From: Kocuria sp.
GTDB lineage: Bacteria > Actinomycetota > Actinomycetes > Actinomycetales > Micrococcaceae
Length of the DNA stretch: 50,900 nucleotides
Reading direction: 5' to 3'
Assembly (NCBI GenBank): GCA_031179495.1
Contig: JAPSHS010000005.1
Location: forward strand, 1 to 50,900
The notes under the pieces: model-generated
Databases searched by the model: none
What the model was told of the DNA's origin: nothing
Seen by the model: only the letters and a program-made list of their open reading frames with translations
Shown: one piece after another, positions 25,804 to 36,028 of the stretch
Layout of the letters: each line of letters begins with the position of its first letter
Numbering within the stretch: the first letter of the stretch is position 1
Made by a program: the position numbers and the translations under genes

Positions 25804-26490
25804 ATGGAACTGAACGTCATGGGGCGCAACGTCGCCGTACCGGAGCGGTTCAAGGAGTACGCCGCCGAGAAGGTCGTCAAGTTCGAGGAGCTGGGCGAGA
25901 AGGTCCAGCGCATTGATGTCAAGGTCACCAAGGACCACGCGCTGCCGGGCCACCAGGGCATGGGCGTGGAGATCACGGTGTCCGGACGCGGTCCCGTCCT
26001 GCGGGCCGAGGCGCGCGGCGACGACAAGTTCGCTGCCTTCGACGAGGCCTACAGCAAGCTGCTCGAGCGGCTGCGCCGGGCGCGCGACCGCCGCAAGGTG
26101 CACCGCGGCGCCCACCGTCCCACCGCCGTTCACGAGGCCACCGGCGCGCTGCCCGTGGTCCCGAGTTCCGGGCCCATCTACGCCACCGCCGAAGAGCTCG
26201 CGACCGCCGAGCAGGAGGCCTTCGACCAGAGCGTCAGCCTCACCGACGCGGTCACTCCCGTCGAGATCCGGCGCAAGCGGTTCCCCGCCGCCGAGCTGAG
26301 CGTCGACGAGGCCGTCGACCACATGGAACTGGTCGGCCACGACTTCTACCTCTTCCTCGACAAGGAGACGGGGGAGCCCTCCGCCGTCTACCGCCGCAAG
26401 GGCTGGAGCTACGGCGTGATCAGCCTCAGCGAGGACGGCGGGCAGCCCGAGGAGAGCGTCCGGGCGTACCAGGCCGAGGCCGCCCACTGA
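25804..26490 (+). CDS. hpf: Ribosome hibernation-promoting factor, long form
   Basis: 228 residues, the long HPF type. The N-terminal YfiA/RaiA-like domain (residues 1-105; [43 protein letters not shown]) binds the 30S decoding centre. After a linker, the C-terminal dimerisation domain (about 165-215; [43 protein letters not shown]) joins two ribosomes into 100S particles. Strong GGAGGG upstream of ATG. Same position as Rv3241c before secA. Expression probably rises in stationary phase, as in the family. Confidence 0.95.
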   Translation: MELNVMGRNVAVPERFKEYAAEKVVKFEELGEKVQRIDVKVTKDHALPGHQGMGVEITVSGRGPVLRAEARGDDKFAAFDEAYSKLLERLRRARDRRKVHRGAHRPTAVHEATGALPVVPSSGPIYATAEELATAEQEAFDQSVSLTDAVTPVEIRRKRFPAAELSVDEAVDHMELVGHDFYLFLDKETGEPSAVYRRKGWSYGVISLSEDGGQPEESVRAYQAEAAH

Positions 26491-26550
26491 GCCAGCACTC
26501 CTGAGGAGCGGGGCGCGCACGGCTGGGAGCCGCCCGGATCCCGGCCCGGG

Positions 26551-26580
26551 GGAGCCCGGTGGCTGCGGCCACCGGGCTCC
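26551..26580 (+). terminator. Hairpin terminator between hpf and secA
   Basis: GGAGCCCGGTGGC pairs with GCCACCGGGCTCC (13 bp) around the tetraloop TGCG. No T-run. It is followed 30 nt later by the secA -10 box. Confidence 0.75.
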
Positions 26581-26610
26581 GTCGTGCCCGACGGGGCGGG
26601 CCCGCTCCCG

Positions 26611-26616
26611 TAGACT
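26611..26616 (+). promoter_or_regulatory. -10 box (TAGACT) for secA
   Basis: TAGACT followed by exactly 7 nt and a GTG at 26624 that is in frame with secA, the same geometry as the leaderless genes. A conventional start lies 57 nt further on. Confidence 0.6.
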
Positions 26617-26680
26617 GGAACAGGTGCCGGATCCCCCCATCAGCCCAACACGGCAGTCGAACACCGAGGAGCGTGTGCAC

Positions 26681-29401
<2,721 letters not shown>

Positions 29402-29435
29402 GCCGGCGGGAGCGGAGCCGACGGGGCGCGCCGGC

Positions 29436-29957
29436 TCAGCCGACCTCGAGCTCGGTGACGCTCCAGCCCTGTCCCAGGCGTTCCACCCGCATGGCCACGG
29501 CCCGGCCGCGGCGGGGCTCGACCACCACGAGGGCGACCTCGTAGACCCCGCGGTCCACCCGGCAGACCCGGCACCGGCGGACGTGCGGATTGCGGTGCAG
29601 CTCCTGCAGGGCGGGCTTGGCCTCGAACTGCTCCTGCAGCAGCCGCAGCATGTCCGCGCGCTGCTGGAAGCGCTGCACGATCTCCGGGGTGGTCCACCGG
29701 CCCAGCTGCGCCGCCGGCCGGCTGCCGCCGAGCACCTCCACGGCCGCCTGGCCGATGGACCGGGCGAGCGCGGTGACGCGGGCCAGCTCGTCCTCGGCGC
29801 TGTGGGCCATGACGCGTGTGGCGCCCCAGGTGTACCCGCCCGGAGCCGTGGGCGGGCCGGGCCGTGCCCGGCGGACCGGCGGCGGGGCCGGTGGACGCCC
29901 TGGGGCGGTGGCGAGCGGCCGGGTGAGGGGGTCGGAACCGGCGGCGGGTGCGTCCAT
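29436..29957 (-). CDS. Rv3235-family conserved protein
   Basis: 173 residues. The first 50 are Pro/Arg-rich and probably disordered; ATG internal starts such as MAHSAEDELARV (near residue 50) are possible. The core matches the actinobacterial Rv3235 family: QAAVEVLGGSRPAAQLGRWTTPEIVQRF, then VRRCRVCRVDRGVYEVALVVVEPRRGRAVAMRVERLGQGW. The fold resembles a small alpha+beta domain; function unknown. It is convergent with secA and 49 nt downstream of the LysM gene on the same strand, likely the same transcript. Confidence 0.8.
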   Translation of the reverse strand: MDAPAAGSDPLTRPLATAPGRPPAPPPVRRARPGPPTAPGGYTWGATRVMAHSAEDELARVTALARSIGQAAVEVLGGSRPAAQLGRWTTPEIVQRFQQRADMLRLLQEQFEAKPALQELHRNPHVRRCRVCRVDRGVYEVALVVVEPRRGRAVAMRVERLGQGWSVTELEVG

Positions 29958-30006
29958 GACGGGCCTCCTGGGATCGGTGCGCTGGTGGGTCGGGACGTGG
30001 GCGGTG

Positions 30007-30819
30007 TCAGCGGTCGCCGGGGCCGGGCACCACGAGTCGTTGCCCGGGTCGCAGCAGGTGGGGACCGCAGGGGAGCGCGTGCCGGTTCAGCTCGTACCAG
30101 GCAGGCCAGGCGCGGGCGATCTGCTCGTCCGTGGCCCCGGGGCCGAGCTGCGCCGCGGCGAGGGACCACAGGGTGTCGCCGCGCAGCACGGTGACGGCGC
30201 CGTCGACCGTGCGGCCCGCCGGTGACGGGGGCGGAACGGACGGGGCGTGCGCCAGCGGGGGCCTCGTGCCCGGGAGAACGGTCTCCGCGCGAGGAGCCGC
30301 CGGGGGAGCGGTCGCCGGGGAAGCCGTCGGCGCGGGCCCGGAGTCCGGCGCGGGCAGCGGTGCCGGCGCGCCGGGGGAGGACCCGGGGAGTCCGTGCACC
30401 GCCGCACTGCCGCCCCAGAAGGGTGAGGGGGCCTCGTCGGCGACCGCGCCCTGTGCAGCGACGAGCTGCAGCCCCAGGGCCGCGGCGGCGGCCCGGCGCA
30501 GCAGCGCCGGGGACCACCGCCCGCACAGCCTGCCCAGGCGCTCCCAGCGGTGCCGCCGGGCGAGCACCGCCAGGAGGGCGAGGGCGGCCGCCGCGCTCCA
30601 GACCACGACCACCGCACAGCCGAGGGCGGCGGCGCCCAGCCCGATCAGCAGCTCCGGACCAGGGTGGCCCCGGGACGGACCCGCGGGCATTGCGCCGCCG
30701 AGCACAGGGCGGCTGAGCACCGCGCCGCTGGCGGCGAGCGCGAGCCCGAGGGCCGGGACCAGCAGGACCGGCCACCACGGAGACGTGGTCCCGTGGTCGG
30801 ATCCAGTCGTGGTGTCCAT
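30007..30819 (-). CDS. Membrane protein with C-terminal LysM domain
   Basis: 270 residues from ATG 30819 (MDTTTGSDHG), which has GGGGGAG just upstream. An in-frame start at 30894 would make a repeat-encoded N-terminus and is rejected. Two or three hydrophobic helices (WWPVLLVPALGLALAASGAVL, ELLIGLGAAALGCAVVVVWSAAAALALLAVL) are followed by a Pro/Ala-rich linker of about 90 residues. One LysM domain (about 210-268; VTVLRGDTLWSLAAAQL and HLLRPGQRLVVPGP) should bind peptidoglycan. The LysM loop contains an insertion, WPAWYELNRHALPCG. No catalytic domain is present, so it may anchor or sense the wall. Its upstream region carries the decamer array. Confidence 0.82.
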   Translation of the reverse strand: MDTTTGSDHGTTSPWWPVLLVPALGLALAASGAVLSRPVLGGAMPAGPSRGHPGPELLIGLGAAALGCAVVVVWSAAAALALLAVLARRHRWERLGRLCGRWSPALLRRAAAAALGLQLVAAQGAVADEAPSPFWGGSAAVHGLPGSSPGAPAPLPAPDSGPAPTASPATAPPAAPRAETVLPGTRPPLAHAPSVPPPSPAGRTVDGAVTVLRGDTLWSLAAAQLGPGATDEQIARAWPAWYELNRHALPCGPHLLRPGQRLVVPGPGDR

Positions 30820-30842
30820 GCTCTCCCCCGTCGTCCGCACCG

Positions 30843-30912
30843 CTTCAATGCTGTTTGGAGCTTTTTGACGTCCTTTGATGCTCTTTGACGTCATGGACGT
30901 TGTTTAGCACCG
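30843..30912. repeat. Tandem 10-bp direct repeats (candidate cooperative operator)
   Basis: Read on the plus strand the region falls into consecutive decamers from 30843: CTTCAATGCT, GTTTGGAGCT, TTTTGACGTC, CTTTGATGCT, CTTTGACGTC, then two weaker units. TT at positions 2-3 and G at position 8 are invariant in the first five, and TTTGA is shared by units 3-5. The stretch is strikingly AT-rich for this genome. It overlaps the -10 of the LysM promoter and extends into its leader. A 10-bp period puts each unit on the same face of the helix. Confidence 0.75.
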
Positions 30913-30929
30913 TGGTGCGTCCGGTGTAA
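30901..30929 (-). promoter_or_regulatory. Candidate promoter of the LysM gene (TTACAC-17-TAAACA, minus strand)
   Basis: On the minus strand TTACAC (30929-30924), 17 nt, then TAAACA (30906-30901). Transcription would begin near 30894, inside the decamer array, leaving a leader of about 75 nt. Confidence 0.5.
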
Positions 30930-30963
30930 AGGGGTGCGTGCTCCGCGGTGGACGCGGTGCTCC

Positions 30964-30992
30964 TTGACCGCCGTACGGGGCGGTCCTACGTT
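30964..30992 (+). promoter_or_regulatory. Promoter TTGACC-17-TACGTT for the divergent hypothetical gene
   Basis: TTGACC (30964-30969) and TACGTT (30987-30992) with a 17-nt spacer, 46 nt before the GTG at 31039. It lies about 50 nt from the decamer array. Confidence 0.65.
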
Positions 30993-31038
30993 GAGGGTCT
31001 GCGCGGCCGGGCGTCCCGGGCGCCGGAGGGAGGCCCGG

Positions 31039-31602
31039 GTGCGCTGGGAGCAGCTGTTCGCGGACATGGAGGCCCAGCTGGCCGCCGCGGGCCAGCTGGC
31101 CCTCGAGGCCGAGGCGGCGGACCAGGCCCGGGCCGAGTACTCGCGCGTGCTCCTGGCGGACCGGCTGCGGGTGCGGCGCGGGGAGCCGGCGCGGGCGCTG
31201 CTGGTCGGATCCGTGCCGGTCGAGGGCCGGGTGCGCACGCTGGGCGCCGGCTGGGTCGCCCTGGAGGACCGGGGCACCGAGCACCTCGTGCCGCTGGACG
31301 CCGTCCTGTGGTGGGAGTCCCTGGGGCGTGGCTGGGACCCGGCCGAGGACGCCGTGGCGCTGCGCCTCGGGCTGGCGCACGCGCTGCGGGCGCTCGCCCG
31401 GGCCAGGGCCCGGGTGCGGATCCGGCTCACCGGCGGCGGACCGCTGGGGGAGCTCGACGGGACGATCGACGGCGTGGGAGCGGACTTCGCCGACCTGGCC
31501 CTGCACCCGGACGACGACTACCGCCGACGGGGCAGCGTGACCGCCTCGCGCGCCGTGCCCTTCTCCGCGCTGGTCTGCGTCTCCTCGCTCGCCGGCGCGT
31601 GA
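31039..31602 (+). CDS. Conserved actinobacterial hypothetical protein
   Basis: 187 residues from GTG 31039 (MRWEQLFADMEAQLAAAGQ), with GAGGGAGG just upstream; a longer frame from 30934 would precede the promoter. The N-terminal 50 residues form an Ala/Glu/Arg-rich helix. Two short beta-rich repeats follow: EGRVRTLGAGWVALEDRGTEHLVPLDAV and GELDGTIDGVGADFADLAL, reminiscent of Sm-like or small barrel folds. No catalytic motif and no membrane segment, so probably cytoplasmic. Function unknown; it is divergent from the LysM gene and convergent with the HTH gene. Confidence 0.7.
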   Translation: MRWEQLFADMEAQLAAAGQLALEAEAADQARAEYSRVLLADRLRVRRGEPARALLVGSVPVEGRVRTLGAGWVALEDRGTEHLVPLDAVLWWESLGRGWDPAEDAVALRLGLAHALRALARARARVRIRLTGGGPLGELDGTIDGVGADFADLALHPDDDYRRRGSVTASRAVPFSALVCVSSLAGA

Positions 31603-31630
31603 GCGCCGTCCGGTGGAGGCCGGGCGCCGG

Positions 31631-31846
31631 TCAGTCCAGCGAGCCGGAGCGCACCGCCTCGGCGGTGCGCTCGTAGCCGCGGGCGATGTACTCCTCCAGC
31701 TTGGCCGTCTCGACCCGCCACTGCCCGCGCCCGCCCACCTGGATGGCCGGCAGGTCCCCGCTGCGCACCAGAGCTCTCGCCTGCGTCGCCGAGACGTTGA
31801 GGATCTCGGCGACGTCCGCCAAGGTCAGGAAGCGCTGCTGCGCCAT
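31631..31846 (-). CDS. Small HTH protein, excisionase/BldC-like MerR-type DNA-binding
   Basis: 71 residues, a single winged helix-turn-helix: FLTLADVAEILNVSATQARALV (HTH), then GDLPAIQVGGRGQWRVETAKLEEYI (wing and helix). This is the MerR-like fold shared by phage excisionases and the developmental regulator BldC. There is no integrase or att-like sequence nearby, so a chromosomal regulator is more likely than a prophage relic. ATG with GAGGAGG 6 nt upstream. CAGACT (31888-31883, minus) is a possible -10. Plausible, untested ligand of the decamer array 700 nt away. Confidence 0.85.
   Translation of the reverse strand: MAQQRFLTLADVAEILNVSATQARALVRSGDLPAIQVGGRGQWRVETAKLEEYIARGYERTAEAVRSGSLD
31647..31672. 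repeat. Perfect 12-bp palindrome at the 3' end of the HTH gene
   Basis: GAGCGCACCGCC and its exact complement GGCGGTGCGCTC are separated by 2 nt. It falls in the last codons of the HTH gene (ERTAEAVRSG) and 45 nt past the convergent hypothetical gene. It may be a terminator for that gene or a binding site. Confidence 0.5.
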
Positions 31847-32084
31847 GCTCCGCCTCCTCGTTCGTCATTGCTCTCCTGCTCCAGTCTGCCACCGAAGGCC
31901 CCCGGGCGGCCTCCCGTCCACAGGAGCCGATGCGGTTCCGCGCACGGGGGCGACCGCCGGGGCACCGGCGCGGGCCTGTCCCCAGTTGTGCACCGGCCGG
32001 TTCCCGCGGTCCTGCCGCGCAGGCAGAATGTGGGCGACGAGCGCGGCCCCGGGCCGCGCCCACGAACGAGGGAGGCGGTCGCCG

Positions 32085-32738
32085 ATGAGCGGCACGGTCA
32101 GGGGCGCGGACGCCGCGTCGGCCCGGTTCAGGAGGCCGACCTGGAAGGACCCGCGGCTGCTCACCGGGCTGCTGCTCGTGCTGCTCTCCGTCGCCGGGGT
32201 GACCGCGGTGGTGGCCGCGGCCGACCGGACGGACCCCTACCTGGCCGCCGCCCGGGACATCGAGGTCGGGCAGGCCGTGACCGCGGGGGACGTCGTGGCC
32301 GTCGAGGTCCGCCTGCAGGACGCCGCCGCGCTGTACGTCCCCGCGGAGGCCGCTCCGGGTCCGGACGCGGTGGCGACGCAGCGGATCCCGCAGGGCCAGC
32401 TGCTGCCCGGGGCGGCCCTCGGCACGGCCGACCGACTGGACCGGAAGCCGGTCGCGGTGCCGATCGAGCACCCGCTGCCCGAGGACGCGGCGGCCGGCTC
32501 GCGCGTCGACGTCTGGGTCGCCGCCCAGAAGCCCTCCGGCCGCGGCCACGAGTCCGCGCGCCTGCTGCTGCCCGCCGCGGAGATCGCCGCGGTGGCCGAG
32601 GAGCAGACAGCCCTCGGCGCGGGCCGCGGCACGGTGGTGCACGTGCTCGTCGAGGACGGCCCGATGGAGGAGCTGGTGGACGCCCTCGGCAACGACGCCA
32701 GGGTCACCCTCGTGTGGAACCCCACGGGCGCCCCGTGA
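32085..32738 (+). CDS. SAF-domain membrane protein (CpaB/RcpC-like)
   Basis: 217 residues. One N-terminal transmembrane helix (LLTGLLLVLLSVAGVTAVVAA, about 26-46) is followed by an SAF domain (about 55-120; YLAAARDIEVGQAVTAGDVVAVEV, RIPQGQLLPGAAL) and a C-terminal beta domain (RKPVAVPIEHPL, GSRVDVWVA). This is the arrangement of CpaB/RcpC proteins from Flp pilus systems. No pilin, prepilin peptidase, CpaF or TadBC gene is nearby. ATG with GAGGGAGG 9 nt upstream. Its stop overlaps the next start (GTGA), so the two products are probably made together. Confidence 0.82.
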   Translation: MSGTVRGADAASARFRRPTWKDPRLLTGLLLVLLSVAGVTAVVAAADRTDPYLAAARDIEVGQAVTAGDVVAVEVRLQDAAALYVPAEAAPGPDAVATQRIPQGQLLPGAALGTADRLDRKPVAVPIEHPLPEDAAAGSRVDVWVAAQKPSGRGHESARLLLPAAEIAAVAEEQTALGAGRGTVVHVLVEDGPMEELVDALGNDARVTLVWNPTGAP

Positions 32739-34090
32739 CGAGCCTTCCGGTCATGGCCCTCGGGATCTCCACGTGGCCCCTCGTCGACGGCATCGAACGG
32801 CTGCACGGACCGGTCACGGTGGTCCGGCGCTGTCTGGACCTCACCGAGCTGCTGGCCGCGTCCCGCGCCGGGCTCGGCCGGGCCGCCCTGGTCGCGGAGG
32901 GCGCCGAGGACCTCACCGCGAGCCTGCTGGAGCAGCTCCGGCTCGGCGGAGCCGTGCCGCTGGTGCTCGAGGGCCACGACCACCACCGGCTCGCCGGGCT
33001 CGGTGCCGTGGTCGTCCCCGGGCGTGCGGACCCCGCCGACGCCGCGCGCCTCGTCGAGGAGGCGGTGGCCGCCGCGTCGGGGGCGCCGAGCGCCGTGGGC
33101 TATGCCGACGTCGTCGCGACGGCCCCGGAGCAGCGGACCCCCGGCGGGGCGCTGCACCCCGATGAGGAGGCCCTGCCCGGCACGGATCCGACGGGCCGAC
33201 CCCGGCCCGGGCGGATCGTGGCCGTGTGGGGTCCCACGGGGGCGCCGGGCCGGACCACGGTGGCCGTGAACCTCGCGGCGGAGCTCGCCCTGCTCGGCGA
33301 GGACACGGCACTGGTGGACGCCGACACCTACGGGCCCTCGGTGGCCGCCGCCCTCGGGATGCTGGACGAGGCGGCGGGGCTCGCCCAGGCGTGCCGCCTG
33401 GCCGACCAGGGGCGGCTCGACGGACCCGCGCTGCGCCGGACCGCCGCCGACGTGGCGGTGGCGGGGCGGACGGTGCGGGTGCTCACCGGCCTCACCCGCC
33501 AGGACCGGTGGCCCGAGCTGCGCTCGGGCGCCGTGGCCGCGGTGCTCGAGCGCTCCGCCCAGGAGTTCGGGACGACGGTCGTGGACTGCGGCTTCGCCCT
33601 CGAGGCCGACGAGGAGCTCACTCTCGACGCGATGGCGCCCCGCCGGCACGCCGCGGCGCTGACGGTCCTGGAGCGCGCGGACGTGGTCGTGGCCGTGGGC
33701 GCCGCGGACACCATCGGCGTGCCGAGACTGGTCAAGGGGCTCCCCGACGTCGCGGCGGCCGCGCCCGGTGCCCGGCTCGTGGTCGCGGTCAACAAGCTGC
33801 GCCGCTCCGCGGCGGGACGCTCCCCGGAACTGGGGATCCGGGAGGCGTGGGCCCGCTTCGGCTCCGGGCCCGCGGTGGAGCACTTCGTGCCCTGGGACCC
33901 CGAGGCCTTCGACGAGGCCCTGCTGGCGGGCGCCGTGCTGGCAGAGACCGCCGCAAGCTCGGCCGCGCGGGCCGCCCTCCGGCTGCTCGCGGACCGGGTG
34001 CTCGCCGACCCGGGGGATGCTGAGGCCGCCGGGCCGCCGGTGCGCGGCACTAGGCTGGGCAGCAGGATCGGGGCCTGGCTGCGCCGCTGA
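32735..34090 (+). CDS. ParA/MinD/CpaE-like ATPase
   Basis: 451 residues. A receiver-like N-terminal region (about 1-125) has no obvious phospho-Asp site. After a linker, a deviant Walker A reads GPTGAPGRTTVAVNLAAELA (about 166-185), with Arg where the P-loop Lys is expected. LVDADTYGPSVAAALG matches the Walker A' of MinD, and TTVVDCGFALEADEEL the Walker B. CpaE proteins pair such domains and localise secretion machinery. The partner SAF gene upstream supports this family. Whether it hydrolyses ATP is uncertain. Confidence 0.8.
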   Translation: MTSLPVMALGISTWPLVDGIERLHGPVTVVRRCLDLTELLAASRAGLGRAALVAEGAEDLTASLLEQLRLGGAVPLVLEGHDHHRLAGLGAVVVPGRADPADAARLVEEAVAAASGAPSAVGYADVVATAPEQRTPGGALHPDEEALPGTDPTGRPRPGRIVAVWGPTGAPGRTTVAVNLAAELALLGEDTALVDADTYGPSVAAALGMLDEAAGLAQACRLADQGRLDGPALRRTAADVAVAGRTVRVLTGLTRQDRWPELRSGAVAAVLERSAQEFGTTVVDCGFALEADEELTLDAMAPRRHAAALTVLERADVVVAVGAADTIGVPRLVKGLPDVAAAAPGARLVVAVNKLRRSAAGRSPELGIREAWARFGSGPAVEHFVPWDPEAFDEALLAGAVLAETAASSAARAALRLLADRVLADPGDAEAAGPPVRGTRLGSRIGAWLRR

Positions 34091-34138
34091 TCCCGGGGAG
34101 ACCGACCGGCTCCTCCGCCCGCGACGACCGGAGGCCAC

Positions 34139-35707
34139 GTGGCGTTCACGGAAGCTCTGAGGAACAGCCGGGACTTCGGGCCCGGCGACTACGAGTGGCT
34201 GCATCTGCTCGTGGGGGACTGGCAGCTCATCTCGGACCTCGCCTTCGGGGACCTCGTCCTGAGCTTCCCCATGGACTACATCCCCGCCGCGGGCAGCGGC
34301 AACGGCCGCGGCATGCCCGCCCCCCGCAGCACGTTCCAGGTGCTCGCCCACGTCCGCCCGGCGACCGGGCCCACGGTCTTCCACCGGGACATGGTCGGTG
34401 AGCAGATGCCCGAGGAGCTGGCCGGGCCACTGCGCGCCGCCTGGGTCGGGCGGCGGATCGAGCTCCTGCGCGCGGCCGGGGAGCAGCCCGCCACCGCCGC
34501 TCAGGTCAAGATCGTGCCGCTCGTGCGCAACGGCCGCACGATCGCCCTGCTGACCGTGCACACCGGGCGGAGGCCGGGACAGGTCTCCTCGCTGCAGGAG
34601 GTCGTCTACCGTGAGACCGCCGACGTGCTGCTGCGAATGGCCAACGAGGGGCTGTGGCCGGACTTCTCCGCGCCCACGGGCTCGCGCCGGGGCGCGCCGC
34701 GGGTCGGGGACGGGGCCATCCGGCTCGACACCGACGACCGTGTCTCCTACGTCTCGCCCAATGCCGAGTCCGCGCTGCGCCGGCTGGGGATCGACGGCGA
34801 GCTGGTCGGGAAGCGCCTCATGGACGTGGTCCCGCCAGCGCTGGGTGCCGGGACCGACCCGGACGAGACGCTCGCCCCGGTGCTCAGCGGACGCACGGCC
34901 TGGCGCACCGAGGTCGAGGGGGCCCGCGTGAGCGTGAACTTCCGCTCGGTGCCCCTGCGCGACCGGTCAGGCCGCCGGGGCGCGGTGCTGCTGTGCCGCG
35001 ACGTCACCGAGCTGCGCCGCCGGGACCTGGAACTCGTCTCGAAGGACGCGACCGTCCGGGAGATCCACCACCGGGTCAAGAACAACCTGCAGACCGTCTC
35101 CGCCCTGCTGCGCCTGCAGGCCCGGCGGATGACCACCGACGAGGCCCGGCACGGGCTCGAGCAGGCGATGCGCCGGGTGGCCACGATCGCGATGGTGCAC
35201 GAGACCCTCTCACAGGGGTTCTCGCAGAACGTGGACTTCGACGAGCTCATCGAGCGGCAGTTCCGGCTGGCCGCGGAGGTGGCCACTCCGGAGCAGTCGG
35301 TGCGCACCCGGATGATCGGCGAGTTCGGGGAGCTGCCGACCCGCCTGGCCACCCCGCTGGCGCTCGTGATCAACGAGCTGGTCACCAACGCGGTCGAGCA
35401 CGGACTGGCCGAGGGGACCGGGACGGTGACCCTGGAGGCCTCCCGGGTGCCCGACGAGGAGGGCACCGGCGAGCTGCTCGAGGTCGTCGTGAGCGACGAC
35501 GGCGCGGGGATGGGTCCCGTCGTGATCGAGGAGTCCGGCGCGGGCGCCTTCCGGCGGGCGGACACCGGTGAGGGTCTGGGGATGCAGATCGTCCGCACCC
35601 TGGTGGCCGGGGAGCTGGGCGGGTCGATCCGCTGGTCCCCGCGCCAGTACGGCGGCACCGAGGTGACGGTGCGGGCCCGCCTCGACGACCGGTCCGCCGG
35701 CCCCTGA
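34139..35707 (+). CDS. pdtaS: Sensor histidine kinase PdtaS (HisKA_2/HWE type)
   Basis: 522 residues, soluble. An N-terminal GAF-like domain (about 10-160; DYEWLHLLVGDWQLISDLAFGDLVLSF) and a PAS domain (about 190-300; IRLDTDDRVSYVSPNAESALRRLG) precede the HisKA_2 motif EIHHRVKNNLQTVSALLRLQ (His310/His311). HATPase_c has NELVTNAVEHGL, DDGAGM and GLGMQIVRTLV. In M. tuberculosis PdtaS signals to PdtaR, an antiterminator of the ANTAR type, in response to nitric oxide and metals. pdtaR is not in this window. GTG with GGAGG upstream. Adjacent and convergent to whiB1, as in Rv3220c-Rv3219. Confidence 0.92.
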   Translation: MAFTEALRNSRDFGPGDYEWLHLLVGDWQLISDLAFGDLVLSFPMDYIPAAGSGNGRGMPAPRSTFQVLAHVRPATGPTVFHRDMVGEQMPEELAGPLRAAWVGRRIELLRAAGEQPATAAQVKIVPLVRNGRTIALLTVHTGRRPGQVSSLQEVVYRETADVLLRMANEGLWPDFSAPTGSRRGAPRVGDGAIRLDTDDRVSYVSPNAESALRRLGIDGELVGKRLMDVVPPALGAGTDPDETLAPVLSGRTAWRTEVEGARVSVNFRSVPLRDRSGRRGAVLLCRDVTELRRRDLELVSKDATVREIHHRVKNNLQTVSALLRLQARRMTTDEARHGLEQAMRRVATIAMVHETLSQGFSQNVDFDELIERQFRLAAEVATPEQSVRTRMIGEFGELPTRLATPLALVINELVTNAVEHGLAEGTGTVTLEASRVPDEEGTGELLEVVVSDDGAGMGPVVIEESGAGAFRRADTGEGLGMQIVRTLVAGELGGSIRWSPRQYGGTEVTVRARLDDRSAGP

Positions 35708-35713
35708 CGCAGA

Positions 35714-35744
35714 AGGACCGGGACCCCACGGGGGTCCCGGTCCT
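35714..35744. terminator. Hairpin between pdtaS and whiB1
   Basis: AGGACCGGGACCCC pairs with GGGGTCCCGGTCCT (14 bp) around the 3-nt loop ACG. It is 6 nt after the pdtaS stop and 35 nt from the convergent whiB1 stop, so it can serve both. Confidence 0.8.
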
Positions 35745-35779
35745 CGAACACCGCGGACGTGAGCGTCCGGGCGGAAGCC

Positions 35780-36028
35780 TCAGGAGGCGCGGCGGGCGCG
35801 GGCTGCGCGGCGCTTGAGGGCGCGGCGCTCGTCCTCGCTCATCCCGCCCCAGACACCGGCGTCCTGGCCGGACTCGAGGGCCCACTGCAGGCAGGTGTCC
35901 ATCACGGGACAACTGCGGCACACGGCCTTGGCCTCCTCGATCTGGAGCAGAGCAGGTCCGGTGTTGCCCACGGGGAAGAACAGCTCGGGATCCTTCTCCA
36001 GGCATGCTGCGCGACTACGCCAATCCAT
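35780..36028 (-). CDS. whiB1: WhiB1-type iron-sulfur transcription factor
   Basis: 82 residues. The four [4Fe-4S] ligands are Cys9, Cys37, Cys40 and Cys46 (CRSCPVMDTC). The turn GVWGG and C-terminal basic RRALKRRAARARR (AT-hook-like DNA-binding helix) follow. MDWRSRAACLEKDPELFFPVG and SGQDAGVWGGMSEDERRALKRR are near-identical to the mycobacterial WhiB1 pattern. WhiB1 binds the sigma factor and reacts with nitric oxide; it is essential in M. tuberculosis. ATG with GGAG about 12 nt upstream. The leader contains a terminator-like hairpin, so attenuation is possible. Confidence 0.95.
   Translation of the reverse strand: MDWRSRAACLEKDPELFFPVGNTGPALLQIEEAKAVCRSCPVMDTCLQWALESGQDAGVWGGMSEDERRALKRRAARARRAS

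Noticed and set aside
30819..30894. N-terminal extension of the LysM protein starting at 30894
   Set aside because: The extra residues are encoded by the decamer array downstream of the predicted promoter and no ribosome binding site precedes it; ATG 30819 has a strong one.
30843..30912. CRISPR-like array
   Set aside because: Units are only 10 bp, contiguous and without spacers, and no cas genes are present.
31631..31846. Excisionase-like protein as evidence for a prophage or integrative element
   Set aside because: No integrase, att-like repeat or phage gene is nearby, and the flanking genes are conserved chromosomal ones; a BldC-like regulator fits better.
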